NCBI RefSeq assembly: GCF_001422375.1
Contig: NZ_LMMU01000008.1
Span: forward strand, 200,268-264,267
Origin: Methylobacterium sp. Leaf99
GTDB lineage: Bacteria > Pseudomonadota > Alphaproteobacteria > Rhizobiales > Beijerinckiaceae
Direction: 5' to 3'
DNA length: 64,000 nucleotides
This document shows positions 8,947-18,373 of the stretch, piece after piece (position 1 is the stretch's first letter; the number at the start of each line of letters is the position of its first letter). The position numbers and the translations under genes are program-made. The notes beneath the pieces are model-generated. The model was not told the DNA's origin, did no database searches, and saw only the letters and a program-made list of their open reading frames with translations.

Positions 8947-9127
8947 CGTCCCGTCCTGCCTGCCGGCCCGTCGAAACCCGTCCGGGCGCCCGTTCGTCGA
9001 GACACGGTGTCTAGCCCCTCCCCGGCCCGGCGCCTAGCCCGGCCGACCCCGCCCCGGGTCAGGGTTGGCCTCGCCCGCGCGGGGTCGTACAGAGGAGCTT
9101 TCCCGGCCAGCCACGAAACGCCCGCCC

Positions 9128-9958
9128 ATGACCCAGACCGATCAGGCCGTCTCCGAGACCGGACGGCGTTCGCCCGAGCCGCCCATCCACGGGCCGGAGG
9201 GATTCGAGGGCATGCGCAAGGCGGGCCGCCTCACGGCCGAGGCCCTCGACGTGCTGATGGAGGCCGTGGCGCCGGGCGTGACCACGGAAGCCCTGGACAG
9301 CCTCGCCTACACCTTCGCCATGGACCACGGCGCCTATCCGGCGTCCCTGCTCTACCGCGGCTACCCCAAATCCATCTGCACCTCCATCAACCACGTGGTC
9401 TGCCACGGCATCCCCAACGACAAGCCCCTGCGCGAGGGCGACATCGTCAACCTCGACATCTGTCTCATCGTCGATGGCTGGCACGGTGATTCGAGCCGTA
9501 TGGCCTATGTCGGCGAGGTGCCGCGCAAGGCCCAGCGCCTGTGCGAGATCACCCACGAGTGCCTCATGCGCGGCATCGCGGCGATCAGGCCCGGCGGCTC
9601 CACCACCGATATCGGCCGGGCGATCCAGGCCTATGCCGAGGCCGAGCGCTGCTCCGTGGTGCGCGACTTCTGCGGCCACGGCCTCGGGCGCCTGTACCAC
9701 GACGCCCCGACCATCCTGCACTACGCCGAGCCGAGCTACGACGTGACGTTCAAGCCCGGCCAGTTCTTCACCGTGGAGCCGATGATCAACCTCGGCCGCC
9801 CCGCCGTGAAGGTGCTGTCCGACGGCTGGACGGCGGTGACGCGGGACCGCTCGCTGTCGGCCCAGTTCGAGCACACGGTGGCGGTGACGGAGACGGGTGC
9901 CGAGATCTTCACCTTCTCGCCGAAAGGCCTGCACCAGCCGGTCAATCCGGCGGCCTGA
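9128..9958 (+). CDS. map: Methionine aminopeptidase, type I
   Basis: The 276-residue protein is a pita-bread metallopeptidase. Metal ligands are visible as the two Asp of LDICLIVDGWHGDSSRM, the His of GHGLGRLYHD, the Glu of FFTVEPMI and the last Glu in AQFEHTVAV. It removes the initiator Met from new proteins. The ATG at 9128 leaves a normal short leader (MTQTDQAVSE). Upstream, the region 8947-9127 separates it from the divergent zinc-finger gene. Confidence 0.94.
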   Translation: MTQTDQAVSETGRRSPEPPIHGPEGFEGMRKAGRLTAEALDVLMEAVAPGVTTEALDSLAYTFAMDHGAYPASLLYRGYPKSICTSINHVVCHGIPNDKPLREGDIVNLDICLIVDGWHGDSSRMAYVGEVPRKAQRLCEITHECLMRGIAAIRPGGSTTDIGRAIQAYAEAERCSVVRDFCGHGLGRLYHDAPTILHYAEPSYDVTFKPGQFFTVEPMINLGRPAVKVLSDGWTAVTRDRSLSAQFEHTVAVTETGAEIFTFSPKGLHQPVNPAA

Positions 9959-9967
9959 GCCCGTCCC

Positions 9968-10702
9968 ATGAGCCGCCGCCGACCTCCCGACGCTCCCCTG
10001 CCGTCCGGCGAGGCCGGGCCGGCGGAGGCCGAGCCGCACTATCTCGGCCACCGCGACCGCCTGCGCGCGCGGTTTGCGCAGGGCGGCGCCGATGCCCTGC
10101 CGGATTACGAACTCCTCGAACTTGCCTTGTTTCGCGCCATTCCCCGGCGCGACGTGAAACCCCTGGCCAAGGCGCTGATCCGCCGTTTCGGCAGCTTCGC
10201 CGAGGTGATCTCCGCCGAGCCGGCCCGACTTGCCGAAATCGAAGGCATCGGTGCCGGGGTCATCGCCGACCTGAAGCTCATCGAAGCGGCAGGCCATCGC
10301 CTGGCCCGGGGCGCCATCGCGGCCCGTCCCCTGCTGTCGTCGTGGAGCGCCGTCTTGGAGTATTGCCGGGCCACCATGGCGTTCGCGGCGCGCGAGCAGT
10401 TCCGGGTGCTGTTCCTCGACCGGCGCAACCACCTCATCGCCGACGAGGTCCAGGGGCGCGGCACCGTCGATCACACCCCGGTCTATCCCCGCGAGGTGGC
10501 GCGCCGCGCCCTCGAACTCTCGGCCACCGCCATCATCCTGGCCCACAACCACCCGTCCGGCGACCCGACCCCGTCGGCGGCGGACATCCGCATGACCCGC
10601 GAGATCGTCGGCGTCCTCGACCCCCTGGGCATCCTCGTTCACGACCATGTCATCCTCGGACGCGACGGCCATGCGAGCTTCAGGGGTTTGAAGCTCATCT
10701 GA
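9968..10702 (+). CDS. radC: RadC family JAB/MPN domain protein
   Basis: The 244-residue protein has an N-terminal helix-hairpin-helix region ([14 protein letters not shown] near residue 90) and a C-terminal MPN domain with the metal signature [14 protein letters not shown]. RadC proteins were once thought to act in DNA repair; their biochemical role is unsettled. The gene begins nine bases after map, so both are likely co-transcribed. Confidence 0.92.
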   Translation: MSRRRPPDAPLPSGEAGPAEAEPHYLGHRDRLRARFAQGGADALPDYELLELALFRAIPRRDVKPLAKALIRRFGSFAEVISAEPARLAEIEGIGAGVIADLKLIEAAGHRLARGAIAARPLLSSWSAVLEYCRATMAFAAREQFRVLFLDRRNHLIADEVQGRGTVDHTPVYPREVARRALELSATAIILAHNHPSGDPTPSAADIRMTREIVGVLDPLGILVHDHVILGRDGHASFRGLKLI

Positions 10703-10826
10703 CCGTGTCGGCTCGCGCCCGGCGTGTTAGCGTCCGCCCCAAGGGGTCCGCCGAGACCTCGAACGGCCGGCCGGCCCGCCCCTGGCGCGCCTCTTGCCTG
10801 GAACCTGGCGTTTAAGGGAGGCGTAT

Positions 10827-12293
10827 ATGGCGCTCGCTGCGTTCGACGAGATGACCGGGTTTCCCGACGGGGTCCTGCAGGGGGCCTCCCAAGGCGGGAC
10901 CCTCGACGATGCGGCCGTGCGCGAAGCGTACACCAGCCTGAAGTCCTGGCTCGACACCACGCCGCCGGAGCATTTCAACACCCGCCGCAGCCAGGCGGAG
11001 ATGCTGTTCCGCCGCATCGGCATCACCTTCGCGGTCTACGGCGCCAACGAGTCCACCGAGCGGCTGATCCCGTTCGACATCATTCCCCGGGTCATCACCA
11101 AGCCGGAGTGGAGTTTTCTGGAGCGCGGCCTCAAGCAGCGCGTCACCGCCATCAACGCCTTCCTGAAGGACATCTACGGCGCCCAGGACTGCATCAAGGC
11201 CGGCATCATCCCGGCCGACCTGGTCTATCGCAATCCGCACTACCGCATGGAGATGCGCGCCTTCCGGGTGCCGCACGACCTCTACGTCCACATCGCCGGC
11301 ATCGACATCGTGCGGACCGGCGAGAACGACTTCTTCGTGCTGGAGGACAACGCCCGCACCCCGTCCGGCGTGTCCTACATGCTGGAGAACCGCGAGGTGA
11401 TGCTGCGGCTGTTCCCGGAGCTGTTCTCCCGCCACCGCGTGGCGCCCGTCGAGAACTACCCCGACGCCCTCCTCGCCACCCTGCGGTCGCTGGCCCCCTC
11501 GACGGCGACCCGCGACCCCACCGTCGCCCTGCTGACGCCGGGGCGCTACAACTCGGCGTTCTACGAACACTCGTTCCTGGCCGACAAGCTCGGCGTCGAT
11601 CTGGTGGAGGCCTCCGACCTCTTCACCAAGGACGACGTGGTCTACATGCGCACCACGGAGGGGCCGCGCCGGGTCGACGTGCTCTACCGCCGCCTCGACG
11701 ACGACTTCCTCGACCCCCTGGTGTTCCGACCCGACTCGGTCCTCGGCGTGCCCGGCCTCATGAACGCCTACGAGCGCGGGACCGTGACCCTCGCCAACGC
11801 CGTCGGCACCGGCATCGCCGACGACAAGGCGGTCTACAGCTACATGCCCGAGATCGTGCGGTTCTTCACGGGCGAGGAGCCGATCCTGCACAACGTGCCG
11901 ACCTATCGCTGCCGCGAGAAGGAGGCGTTCGCCTACGTCATGGACAACCTCAAGGACCTCGTGGTCAAGGAGGTCAACGGCTCGGGCGGCTACGGCATGC
12001 TCGTCGGCCCGCACGCGACGAAGCGCGAGATCGAGGAGTTCGGGCGGAAGCTCCGCCACGCGCCGGACGGCTTCATCGCCCAGCCGACCCTGGCGCTCTC
12101 CACCTGCCCGACCTTCGTCGCCTCGGGGGTGGCACCCCGCCACGTCGATCTGAGGCCCTTCGTCCTGTGCGGCTCCGACGAGATCCGCATCGTGCCGGGC
12201 GGCCTCACCCGCGTCGCCCTCAAGGAGGGGTCGCTGGTGGTCAATTCGAGCCAGGGCGGCGGCACCAAGGACACCTGGGTCCTCGACGCCTGA
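10827..12293 (+). CDS. Circularly permuted ATP-grasp protein (Anbu cluster)
   Basis: The 488-residue protein belongs to the circularly permuted ATP-grasp type 2 family (old DUF404/DUF407). Typical pieces are RRIGITFAVYG, FVLEDNARTPSGVSYMLENR, the ATP-binding VVKEVNGSGGYGMLVGP, and FIAQPTLALSTCP near the end. These proteins are predicted amide or peptide-bond-forming ligases; the substrate is unknown. AGGGAGG precedes the ATG at ideal spacing. It opens a four-gene same-strand group (alpha-E, transglutaminase, Anbu) whose association recurs in many bacteria. Confidence 0.9.
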   Translation: MALAAFDEMTGFPDGVLQGASQGGTLDDAAVREAYTSLKSWLDTTPPEHFNTRRSQAEMLFRRIGITFAVYGANESTERLIPFDIIPRVITKPEWSFLERGLKQRVTAINAFLKDIYGAQDCIKAGIIPADLVYRNPHYRMEMRAFRVPHDLYVHIAGIDIVRTGENDFFVLEDNARTPSGVSYMLENREVMLRLFPELFSRHRVAPVENYPDALLATLRSLAPSTATRDPTVALLTPGRYNSAFYEHSFLADKLGVDLVEASDLFTKDDVVYMRTTEGPRRVDVLYRRLDDDFLDPLVFRPDSVLGVPGLMNAYERGTVTLANAVGTGIADDKAVYSYMPEIVRFFTGEEPILHNVPTYRCREKEAFAYVMDNLKDLVVKEVNGSGGYGMLVGPHATKREIEEFGRKLRHAPDGFIAQPTLALSTCPTFVASGVAPRHVDLRPFVLCGSDEIRIVPGGLTRVALKEGSLVVNSSQGGGTKDTWVLDA

Positions 12294-12421
12294 CAATCGC
12301 GCGCCCATTGACGGCGGGCCGGGCCGGGCACGCTTCCCAACCCGTCGCCGCCTCCGCATAGTCCCCCTCAGCCCAACGGCCGCCGTGCGAAGCGCGGTGT
12401 CCGGCGTCTCAACGGAAGCCC

Positions 12422-13366
12422 ATGCTGTCCCGGACCGCAGACAACCTGTACTGGCTCTCGCGTTACGTCGAGCGGGCCGAATTCGTCGCCCGCATCCTCG
12501 ACGCGGCGCACCGCCTCGCGGCCCTGCCGTCGAGCTACGGCGGCGGCGAGACCAACGAATGGGCCTCGGCGCTGGCGTCCGCCGGCGATCCGGAGGTGTT
12601 CAAGCCGCTCTACGACGGGATCACCGAGGCGACCGTCTGCAACTTCCTGGCGTTCAGCCCGCACAACCCGTCCTCGATCCGCTCCTGCATCGAGACGGCG
12701 CGCGAGAACGCCCGCAGCGTGCGCACGGCGCTGACCACGGAGATGTGGGACGCCATCAACGGCGCGTGGCTGGAGCTGCGCAACTACGAGGGGCGCGAGC
12801 TCAACCGCGACGAGTTCTCCCGCTTCCTCGAATGGGTGAAGGGCGTGTCCCTCGCCTTCGACGGCTCGGCCTACCGGACGATGCTGCGCAACGACGCCTA
12901 CTGGTTCACGCGGCTCGGCACCGCCATCGAGCGGGCCGACAACACCGCCCGCATCCTCGACGTGAAGTACCGCATCCTCCTGCCCGCCACCGAGCGGGTC
13001 GGCGGCAGCCTCGACTACTTCCAGTGGACCACGATCCTGCGCGAGGTCTCGGCCTTCAACGCCTATCACTGGGTCTACCGCGAGAGTGTGAAGCCCCTGC
13101 TGGTGGCCGATCTGCTCATCCTCAACCGGCAGATGCCGCGCTCCCTTCACAACTGCTACGGCATGCTGGTGGAGCATCTCGACCTCATCGCCGACGCCTA
13201 CGGCCGGCGCGGCGCCAGCCAGCGGCTGGCCAGCAACACCCTGGCGCACCTGGAGGGCGAGAACATCGACCGGATCTTCACCTCCGGCCTGCACGAGTTC
13301 GTCACGGCGTTCATCGCCGAGAACAACCGCCTCGGCGCAGCGGTCATCGAGCAATATCTGGTGTAG
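12422..13366 (+). CDS. Alpha-E domain protein (DUF403)
   Basis: The 314-residue all-helical protein opens with MLSRTADNLYWLSRYVERAE, the hallmark of the alpha-E family. Acidic and basic residues recur along its helices (IERADNTARILDVKY). Its biochemistry is unknown. Family members sit next to or fused with permuted ATP-grasp genes, suggesting a joint complex. It begins 128 bases after the ATP-grasp gene and ends 39 bases before the transglutaminase gene. Confidence 0.9.
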   Translation: MLSRTADNLYWLSRYVERAEFVARILDAAHRLAALPSSYGGGETNEWASALASAGDPEVFKPLYDGITEATVCNFLAFSPHNPSSIRSCIETARENARSVRTALTTEMWDAINGAWLELRNYEGRELNRDEFSRFLEWVKGVSLAFDGSAYRTMLRNDAYWFTRLGTAIERADNTARILDVKYRILLPATERVGGSLDYFQWTTILREVSAFNAYHWVYRESVKPLLVADLLILNRQMPRSLHNCYGMLVEHLDLIADAYGRRGASQRLASNTLAHLEGENIDRIFTSGLHEFVTAFIAENNRLGAAVIEQYLV

Positions 13367-13405
13367 TGGTTCCGACCCGGTCGGCACCCGCGAAAAGGTC
13401 GCCTC

Positions 13406-14233
13406 ATGCGAATCCGCGTCTTTCATGAGACCAACTACACCTACGAGCATCCCGCCCGGAACCTGATCCAGGTCCTGCGCCTGCGTCCGCGCGACCATGA
13501 CGGCCAGTACGTCCGGCGCTGGCGCATCGAGCCGTCCATCGACGGCCGGATCAGCGAGCGCGAGGACGGCTTCGGCAACGTGGTGCACTGGTTCACCGCC
13601 GACGAGCCGGCGGAATCCCTGACCATCCGCGTCACCGGCGAGGTCGACACCAACGAGATGCACGGGGTGGTGCGCGGCACCGTCGAGCGCCTGCCCGACG
13701 AGTTCTACCTGCGCGATTCCGACCTCGCCCTGGCGAGCGAGCCGATCCAGGCCTTCGCCCGCGAGGTCCGGGCCGCCGGCGACACCTCGCCCCTGCCCTG
13801 CCTGCACCGGCTGCTCGCCGCCGTGCACGATCGCGTCACCTTCGAACCGGGACCGACGAGCGCCAGCACCACGGCGGCGCAGTCGTTCGAGCAGGAGAAG
13901 GGCGTCTGCCAGGACCTCACCCACATCTTCATCGCCGCCGCGCGCCACCTCGAGATCCCGACCCGCTACGTCTCGGGCTACTTCCACCGCGACGACGGGA
14001 TGGTCGATCAGGAGGCGGGCCATTCCTGGGTCGAATCCCTGGTGCCCAACCTCGGCTGGGTCGGCTTCGACCCCGCCCACGGCATCGCCACCACGGAGGC
14101 GCATATCCGCGTCGCCATCGGCCTCGACTACCTCGGCGCGGCCCCGATCCGCGGCAGCCGCATGGGTGGCGGCACGGAAACCCTCGACGTGAAGCTCCGC
14201 GTCGAGCAAGCACAGGCGACGGTCCAGGCCTGA
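13406..14233 (+). CDS. Transglutaminase-like cysteine peptidase (Anbu cluster)
   Basis: The 275-residue protein has a beta-rich N-terminal part (MRIRVFHETNYTYEHPARNL) and a transglutaminase core. The catalytic triad is Cys in KGVCQDLTHIFI, His in EAGHSWVE and Asp in WVGFDPAHG. No signal peptide is visible, so it is cytoplasmic. Members of this group are thought to act as peptidases that reverse or process amide links. It is third in the cluster. Confidence 0.9.
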   Translation: MRIRVFHETNYTYEHPARNLIQVLRLRPRDHDGQYVRRWRIEPSIDGRISEREDGFGNVVHWFTADEPAESLTIRVTGEVDTNEMHGVVRGTVERLPDEFYLRDSDLALASEPIQAFAREVRAAGDTSPLPCLHRLLAAVHDRVTFEPGPTSASTTAAQSFEQEKGVCQDLTHIFIAAARHLEIPTRYVSGYFHRDDGMVDQEAGHSWVESLVPNLGWVGFDPAHGIATTEAHIRVAIGLDYLGAAPIRGSRMGGGTETLDVKLRVEQAQATVQA

Positions 14234-14271
14234 GTTCCACCGGCCACTGGACGCGAAGAAAGCTCGAGACG

Positions 14272-15027
14272 ATGACCTACTGCGTTGGTGTGCTGGTCGA
14301 GGAGGGCCTGGTGATGATCGCCGATACCCGCACCAATGCGGGCCTCGACGACATCTCCACCTACCGCAAGCTCCACCACTTCAACGTGCCGGGCGAGCGG
14401 GTGATGATGCTGGCATCCGCCGGCAACCTCTCCATCACCCAGTCGGTCCTGAGCCTGCTCTCGGAGGGCGTCGAGGGCGATGCGGGCGAGCCGAAGATGA
14501 AGCTCCTCGAGGCGCCGACCATGTTCCAGGCGGCCCAGCTCGTCGGCCGGGCCATCCGCCGGGTGCGCGAGATCGAGAAGGTCGCCTTCGAGGCGGCGAA
14601 CCTGCGCTTCTCCGTCTCGCTCCTGTTCGGCGGCCAGATCGGCACCGACCCGATGAAGCTGTACCTCATCTATTCCGCCGGGAATTTCATCGAGTGCAGC
14701 GGCGATGCGCCGTTCCTGCAGATCGGCGAGCACAAGTACGGCAAGCCGATCCTCGACCGGGCGGTGAAGTACGAGACCGATCTCTACGACGCCCTCAAGG
14801 TCGGCCTCGTCTCCATGGACTCGACCATGCGGTCCAACCTCGGCGTCGGCCTGCCCATCGACATCGCGCTTGTGCGCCGCGACGCCCTCACCCTCGAGGT
14901 CAACCACCGCATCGAAGCGGGCGAAGGCTATTTTCACGACCTGCGCGAGCGCTGGTCGGCGGCCCTGCGCGCCGCCCACCGGGCGATCCCGCGCCCGCCC
15001 TACGGCCCGGCGGCCGACCCGAAGTAG
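14272..15027 (+). CDS. Anbu, proteasome-like peptidase
   Basis: The 251-residue protein starts MTYCVGVLVEEGLVMIADTR, matching the Anbu group of Ntn-hydrolases related to HslV and 20S proteasome beta subunits. Removal of the initiator Met would expose Thr as nucleophile. ADTRTNAG and the central GGQIGTDPMKLYLIYSAGN are proteasome-fold pieces. Anbu proteins form helical or ring-like assemblies, and their substrates are not known. There is no ATPase partner here. It is the last gene of the cluster. Confidence 0.9.
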   Translation: MTYCVGVLVEEGLVMIADTRTNAGLDDISTYRKLHHFNVPGERVMMLASAGNLSITQSVLSLLSEGVEGDAGEPKMKLLEAPTMFQAAQLVGRAIRRVREIEKVAFEAANLRFSVSLLFGGQIGTDPMKLYLIYSAGNFIECSGDAPFLQIGEHKYGKPILDRAVKYETDLYDALKVGLVSMDSTMRSNLGVGLPIDIALVRRDALTLEVNHRIEAGEGYFHDLRERWSAALRAAHRAIPRPPYGPAADPK

Positions 15028-15108
15028 TTTTTCGGCGTTTCGCAGCGCGTTCAGCCCTCTCCCGAGGGGGCTACGGCCTTCACACATCCCGCGGGCAGCG
15101 CAGGTCCC

Positions 15109-15129
15109 CTCTCCTTCCAGGAGAGGGAG
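15109..15129. repeat. REP-like hairpin, copy outside genes
   Basis: CCCTCTCCT-TCC-AGGAGAGGG is a perfect 9-bp stem. The same arms occur twice in the palindromic element inside thiE. It lies between the convergent Anbu and thiE genes and may also help end transcription, but no T-run follows. Confidence 0.75.
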
Positions 15130-15240
15130 CCCCGGTGCGCCTCCCGCCCGCATGCGGATGCCTGCCGCTGCACGGGATCGGTTCATTCGCAGTTGTGTGA
15201 ATCCTACAGCCCGAGGGGGGAGTTGGTTTCCAGCGCCGCT

Positions 15241-16074
15241 TTACGTCCTCCAGGCGTCGAGAAGCGTGCGCACGTCGCCGGCGGGGTCGCCGCCGCGCAT
15301 CAGGCCGCCCATGACGGCGATCCCGGCGGCCCCCGCCACCCGGCATGGCCGGACCCCCTCGCGTGTGATGCCCCCCAGGGCGATGACCGGCAGGCCGTGG
15401 CGACTCGCCGCCCGCAAGGCCTCCGGCCCCAGGGCGGGGCCGTAGCCGGGCTTGCTCGGCGTCGCGAAGATCGGGCTCAGGGTGGCGTAGTCCGCGCCGT
15501 GCCGGGCGGCCGCCTCGACGTCTCCGATGGTGTGTGCGGAAACTCCGATCAGACCCGCGGGCAGGCGGCGGCGCGCCTCCGTCATGTCGGCCGGTGTCGC
15601 CCCACCGGGCAGGTGGACGCCGTCCGCGCCGAGTGCGGCGGCGAGTGCCGCGTCGCCTCCGAGACTGAGGACGCCCCCCCGGGCGCGTACCCGCGCCAAC
15701 ACCGCACGGGCCAGTGTCTCGCGCGGGCCCGGCGCCAGATCACGCTCGCGGAACCACACCCAGCGCGCCCCGCCCGCGAGAAGGGCATCGACGCGGGCGG
15801 CGAGGGCAAGTCCGGACGGGCCACAGGGGTCCCTTGTCGGCGGCCCCTCCATCGGGTGACCGGCCGGACGTTCGGTGTCGGTCGCGACCGGCCCCCTCTC
15901 CTGGAAGGAGAGGGCTGGGGTGAGGTGTGGGACATCTCCGAAAAACTCACACACCTCACCCTGTCCCTCTCCTTTCAGGAGAGGGGACCCGCGCCCGAGA
16001 CCGGCCGCATTGTCGAGCGACCCGAAGGATGCCCGGTCCGTCACCACCAGGAGCGGCGACGGCAGCGCCCTCAC
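15241..16074 (-). CDS. thiE: Thiamine phosphate synthase with an in-frame repeat insertion
   Basis: The protein is 277 residues, longer than the usual 205-220. The N-terminal strand [10 protein letters not shown] and the core from about residue 85 are standard: [67 protein letters not shown] and GIAVMGGLM. ThiE joins the thiazole and pyrimidine halves into thiamine phosphate. Between the first strand and first helix lies an extra stretch of about 60 residues; residues 30-61 are encoded by a palindromic repeat element. The diphosphate-binding and catalytic blocks appear intact, so the enzyme may still work. The GTG start overlaps the thiG stop (GTGA). Confidence 0.88.
   Translation of the reverse strand: MRALPSPLLVVTDRASFGSLDNAAGLGRGSPLLKGEGQGEVCEFFGDVPHLTPALSFQERGPVATDTERPAGHPMEGPPTRDPCGPSGLALAARVDALLAGGARWVWFRERDLAPGPRETLARAVLARVRARGGVLSLGGDAALAAALGADGVHLPGGATPADMTEARRRLPAGLIGVSAHTIGDVEAAARHGADYATLSPIFATPSKPGYGPALGPEALRAASRHGLPVIALGGITREGVRPCRVAGAAGIAVMGGLMRGGDPAGDVRTLLDAWRT
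15894..15985. repeat. Palindromic repeat element inside thiE
   Basis: Two near-identical hairpins, CCCTCTCCT-GGA-AGGAGAGGG (15894-15914) and CCCTCTCCT-TTC-AGGAGAGGG (15965-15985), flank a third inverted pair, GGTGAGGTGTG (15919-15929) with CACACCTCACC (15950-15960). The whole unit of about 92 bases is a nested palindrome. It keeps the thiE frame open and encodes segments like [12 protein letters not shown] and [11 protein letters not shown] hairpin with the same arms is at 15109-15129. Confidence 0.85.
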
Positions 16075-16862
16075 GAGCCGACGAGGCCGAGCTGCGGGCT
16101 CGACGGTTCCGCCCGGCCCCGCCGCGGGATGCGACCGGCCCGATGCGCGAGGCGGCCCGCTTCCACGGCGAGACCCATGGCGCGGGCCATGCGCACGGGG
16201 TCGTCGGCTTTGGCCACCGCCGTGTTGAGAAGGCAGCCCGCCGCTCCGAGCTCCATGGCGATGACGGCGTCGGACGCCGTGCCGATGCCGGCATCGACGA
16301 TGACGGGCACGGGTGAGCGCCGGCAGATCAGTTCGAGGTTGGCGGGGTTCGCGACCCCCATGCCCGACCCGATGAGCGACCCCATGGGCATCACGGCGGC
16401 GCAGCCGATGTCGGCGAGGCGCTGGCAGACCACCGGATCGTCGTTGCAGTAGGGCAGCACCGTGAACCCGTCGTCCACGAGGTGGCGGCAGGCCTCGAGC
16501 AGCTCGGCGACGTCCGGGTACAGGGTCTCGCGGTCGCCGATGACCTCGACCTTGACCCAGGTGGTGTCGAGGGCCTCGCGGGCGAGTTCGGCCGTCATGA
16601 TCGCGTCGCGGGCCGTCTCGCAGCCGGCGGTGTTGGGCAGGAAGCGGTAGCCCTTCAGCTTGCTGACCGTGTCCGAGCCGTGGCCCTGCAGCGAGACCCG
16701 GCGGATGGAGGCGGTGACCACCTCGGCGCCCGACGCCGCCACGGATTCGGCCATGATCGTCTGCGTCGGGTAGCCGGCCGTGCCGATGAACAGGCGGGAG
16801 CCCAGGGTGATGCCGGCGATGATCAGGGGGTCGTGGTGCCGGTCGTCGTGGGGTTCGGTCAT
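16071..16862 (-). CDS. thiG: Thiazole synthase
   Basis: The 263-residue TIM-barrel protein carries [19 protein letters not shown] at the start, [12 protein letters not shown], the Schiff-base lysine region [26 protein letters not shown] and [13 protein letters not shown]. ThiG builds the thiazole phosphate ring from DXP, ThiS thiocarboxylate and dehydroglycine. It lies four bases after thiS and overlaps thiE. Confidence 0.95.
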   Translation of the reverse strand: MTEPHDDRHHDPLIIAGITLGSRLFIGTAGYPTQTIMAESVAASGAEVVTASIRRVSLQGHGSDTVSKLKGYRFLPNTAGCETARDAIMTAELAREALDTTWVKVEVIGDRETLYPDVAELLEACRHLVDDGFTVLPYCNDDPVVCQRLADIGCAAVMPMGSLIGSGMGVANPANLELICRRSPVPVIVDAGIGTASDAVIAMELGAAGCLLNTAVAKADDPVRMARAMGLAVEAGRLAHRAGRIPRRGRAEPSSPQLGLVGS

Positions 16863-16866
16863 GGTG

Positions 16867-17079
16867 TCAGCCTCCCTGCATGGCGCGGACGATCTCGACC
16901 CGGTCGCCCTCTGCCAGTTGCGTCGCTTCCCAGTCCCGGCGGCGGATCACCGCGCCGTTGAGGGCGATGGCGATGCCCTGCGGGCTCGCGATGCCGGTCT
17001 CCTCGGCCTCGATCCGGAACAGGGCGTCGAGAGTTTCGGCCGCGCTCTCGTGGGGCTGGCCGTTGAGGGTGAGCTTCAT
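16867..17079 (-). CDS. thiS: Sulfur carrier protein ThiS
   Basis: The 70-residue ubiquitin-like protein starts [11 protein letters not shown] and ends in the required Gly-Gly ([10 protein letters not shown]), which is adenylated and converted to thiocarboxylate to supply sulfur to Thi[21 protein letters not shown] is the usual ThiS core. Its start codon overlaps the thiO stop (ATGA). Confidence 0.95.
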   Translation of the reverse strand: MKLTLNGQPHESAAETLDALFRIEAEETGIASPQGIAIALNGAVIRRRDWEATQLAEGDRVEIVRAMQGG

Positions 17080-18287
17080 GCGGTCGCCCTCTTTGACACC
17101 GGGGCGAAGCGGGCGCGGCCGAAGGCGCGGGCGTAGTCCGGCAAGGCGCCCTCCGTCAGCAGGGCCGCCACGGCGTCGGCGGTGGCGGGTGCCAGGAGGT
17201 AGCCGTTGCGGTGGTGGCCCGTCGCCACGACGAGGCCGGGGGCCAGGGTGTCGATGATCGGGGCATCGTCGTCGGAGGTCGGGCGGTAGCCGCTCCACAC
17301 GGCCTCCACCGCCATCTCCTCGATGCCGGGCAGGACGCGCCGGGCGCCCTCCAGCAGGGCGTAGAGCCCGCCCGCCGTGACGCCGGGGGTGAAGCCGCAA
17401 TCCTCCACCGTCGCCCCGACGATGAGGTGGCCGTCGCTTTTGGGCGCCATGTGGACCTGCTCGGTCCAGACCATGTGGCTGAGCGTGCCGGTGCGGGCCG
17501 TGGTGCGCAGGGCCAGGGACTGGCCTTTCAGGGGCCGAACCGGCAGGGCGAGGGCCTCGGGCAGGAGGCCCGCCTGCCCGCTCCAGGCCCCGGCGGCGAG
17601 GATGACGGTCCCGGCCGCGATCCGGCCCTGTCCGGTGGAGAGTCCGGTGACCCGGCCGGCTTCCCAGTCCAGGGCCTCGACGGGGCAGGCCTCGACGATG
17701 GTGACGCCCGCCGCCACGCAGGCCCGGATCAGGGCGGCCATGACCCGGCTCGGATCGACCTGATGGTCGCGGGGGCAGAACAGGCCGGCGGTGACGGCTG
17801 GGCGCAGGGCCGGCTCGCGGGCGCGCACCTGCGGGCCGCTGAGCCAGGTGGCGTCCAGCCCCGAGCGGATCTGCAGGTCGTGGCGAAACCGCAGGCGGTC
17901 GACCTCGTCGCGGCCGATGGCGAGGACCAGGGTGCCCTCCTGCCGGTAGTCGATGTCGACGCCGGACGCCGCCTGGAGGTCGTCGCGGAATCCCGGCCAG
18001 CGCGACAGGCTCTCGAGCGCCAGGGGCAGCAGGGGATCGGAACCGGGCTCGTGCTCGGCGGCCGGGGCCAGCATGCCGGTGGCGGCGAGACTCGCCCCCG
18101 CGCCCACGGTCTCGCGCTCGACGACGGTGACGGACCGGCCGCCTTGCGCGAGGCGCCAGGCCATGGACAGGCCGATGAGGCCGCCGCCGACGATGGCGAC
18201 ATCGCTCCGTGCCGGCAGGGCCGACGGCGCCCGCGGCGTGGCGGGCGAACGCCTGAGATCGATGGGTCGGGTGGGGTTCGGCTCCAA
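17076..18287 (-). CDS. thiO: Glycine oxidase ThiO
   Basis: The roughly 403-residue FAD enzyme has the dinucleotide fold VAIVGGGLIGLSMAWRLA and later GTVILAAGAWSG and MVWTEQVHMAPKSDG. The C-terminal VVATGHHRNGYLLAPATADA is typical of ThiO. It oxidises glycine to the imine used by ThiG. TTG at 18287 is preceded by GGAGG at proper spacing and lies downstream of the TPP riboswitch; a start further upstream would fall in the aptamer. It is the first gene of the thiOSGE operon. Confidence 0.9.
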   Translation of the reverse strand: MEPNPTRPIDLRRSPATPRAPSALPARSDVAIVGGGLIGLSMAWRLAQGGRSVTVVERETVGAGASLAATGMLAPAAEHEPGSDPLLPLALESLSRWPGFRDDLQAASGVDIDYRQEGTLVLAIGRDEVDRLRFRHDLQIRSGLDATWLSGPQVRAREPALRPAVTAGLFCPRDHQVDPSRVMAALIRACVAAGVTIVEACPVEALDWEAGRVTGLSTGQGRIAAGTVILAAGAWSGQAGLLPEALALPVRPLKGQSLALRTTARTGTLSHMVWTEQVHMAPKSDGHLIVGATVEDCGFTPGVTAGGLYALLEGARRVLPGIEEMAVEAVWSGYRPTSDDDAPIIDTLAPGLVVATGHHRNGYLLAPATADAVAALLTEGALPDYARAFGRARFAPVSKRATA

Positions 18288-18326
18288 GACAACCTCCGCG
18301 ACGCGACGCAGAGACAGTGGGCCTGT

Positions 18327-18342
18327 GCGCCTCGCGAGGCGC
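18327..18342 (-). promoter_or_regulatory. Hairpin in the thiO leader
   Basis: GCGCCTCGCGAGGCGC is a perfect 16-base palindrome between the riboswitch aptamer and the thiO start. A run of six T on the transcribed strand lies upstream of it at 18356-18361, right after a GGCG/CGCC pair at the 3' edge of the aptamer. Together they look like the expression platform, probably controlling transcription termination. Confidence 0.5.
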
Positions 18343-18373
18343 GTGCCGGGCTTTGAAAAAACACGGCGGTCCA

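Noticed and set aside
15894..15985. CRISPR-like or insertion-sequence origin for the thiE repeat
   Set aside because: No direct repeat/spacer pattern and no transposase; it is a palindromic element.
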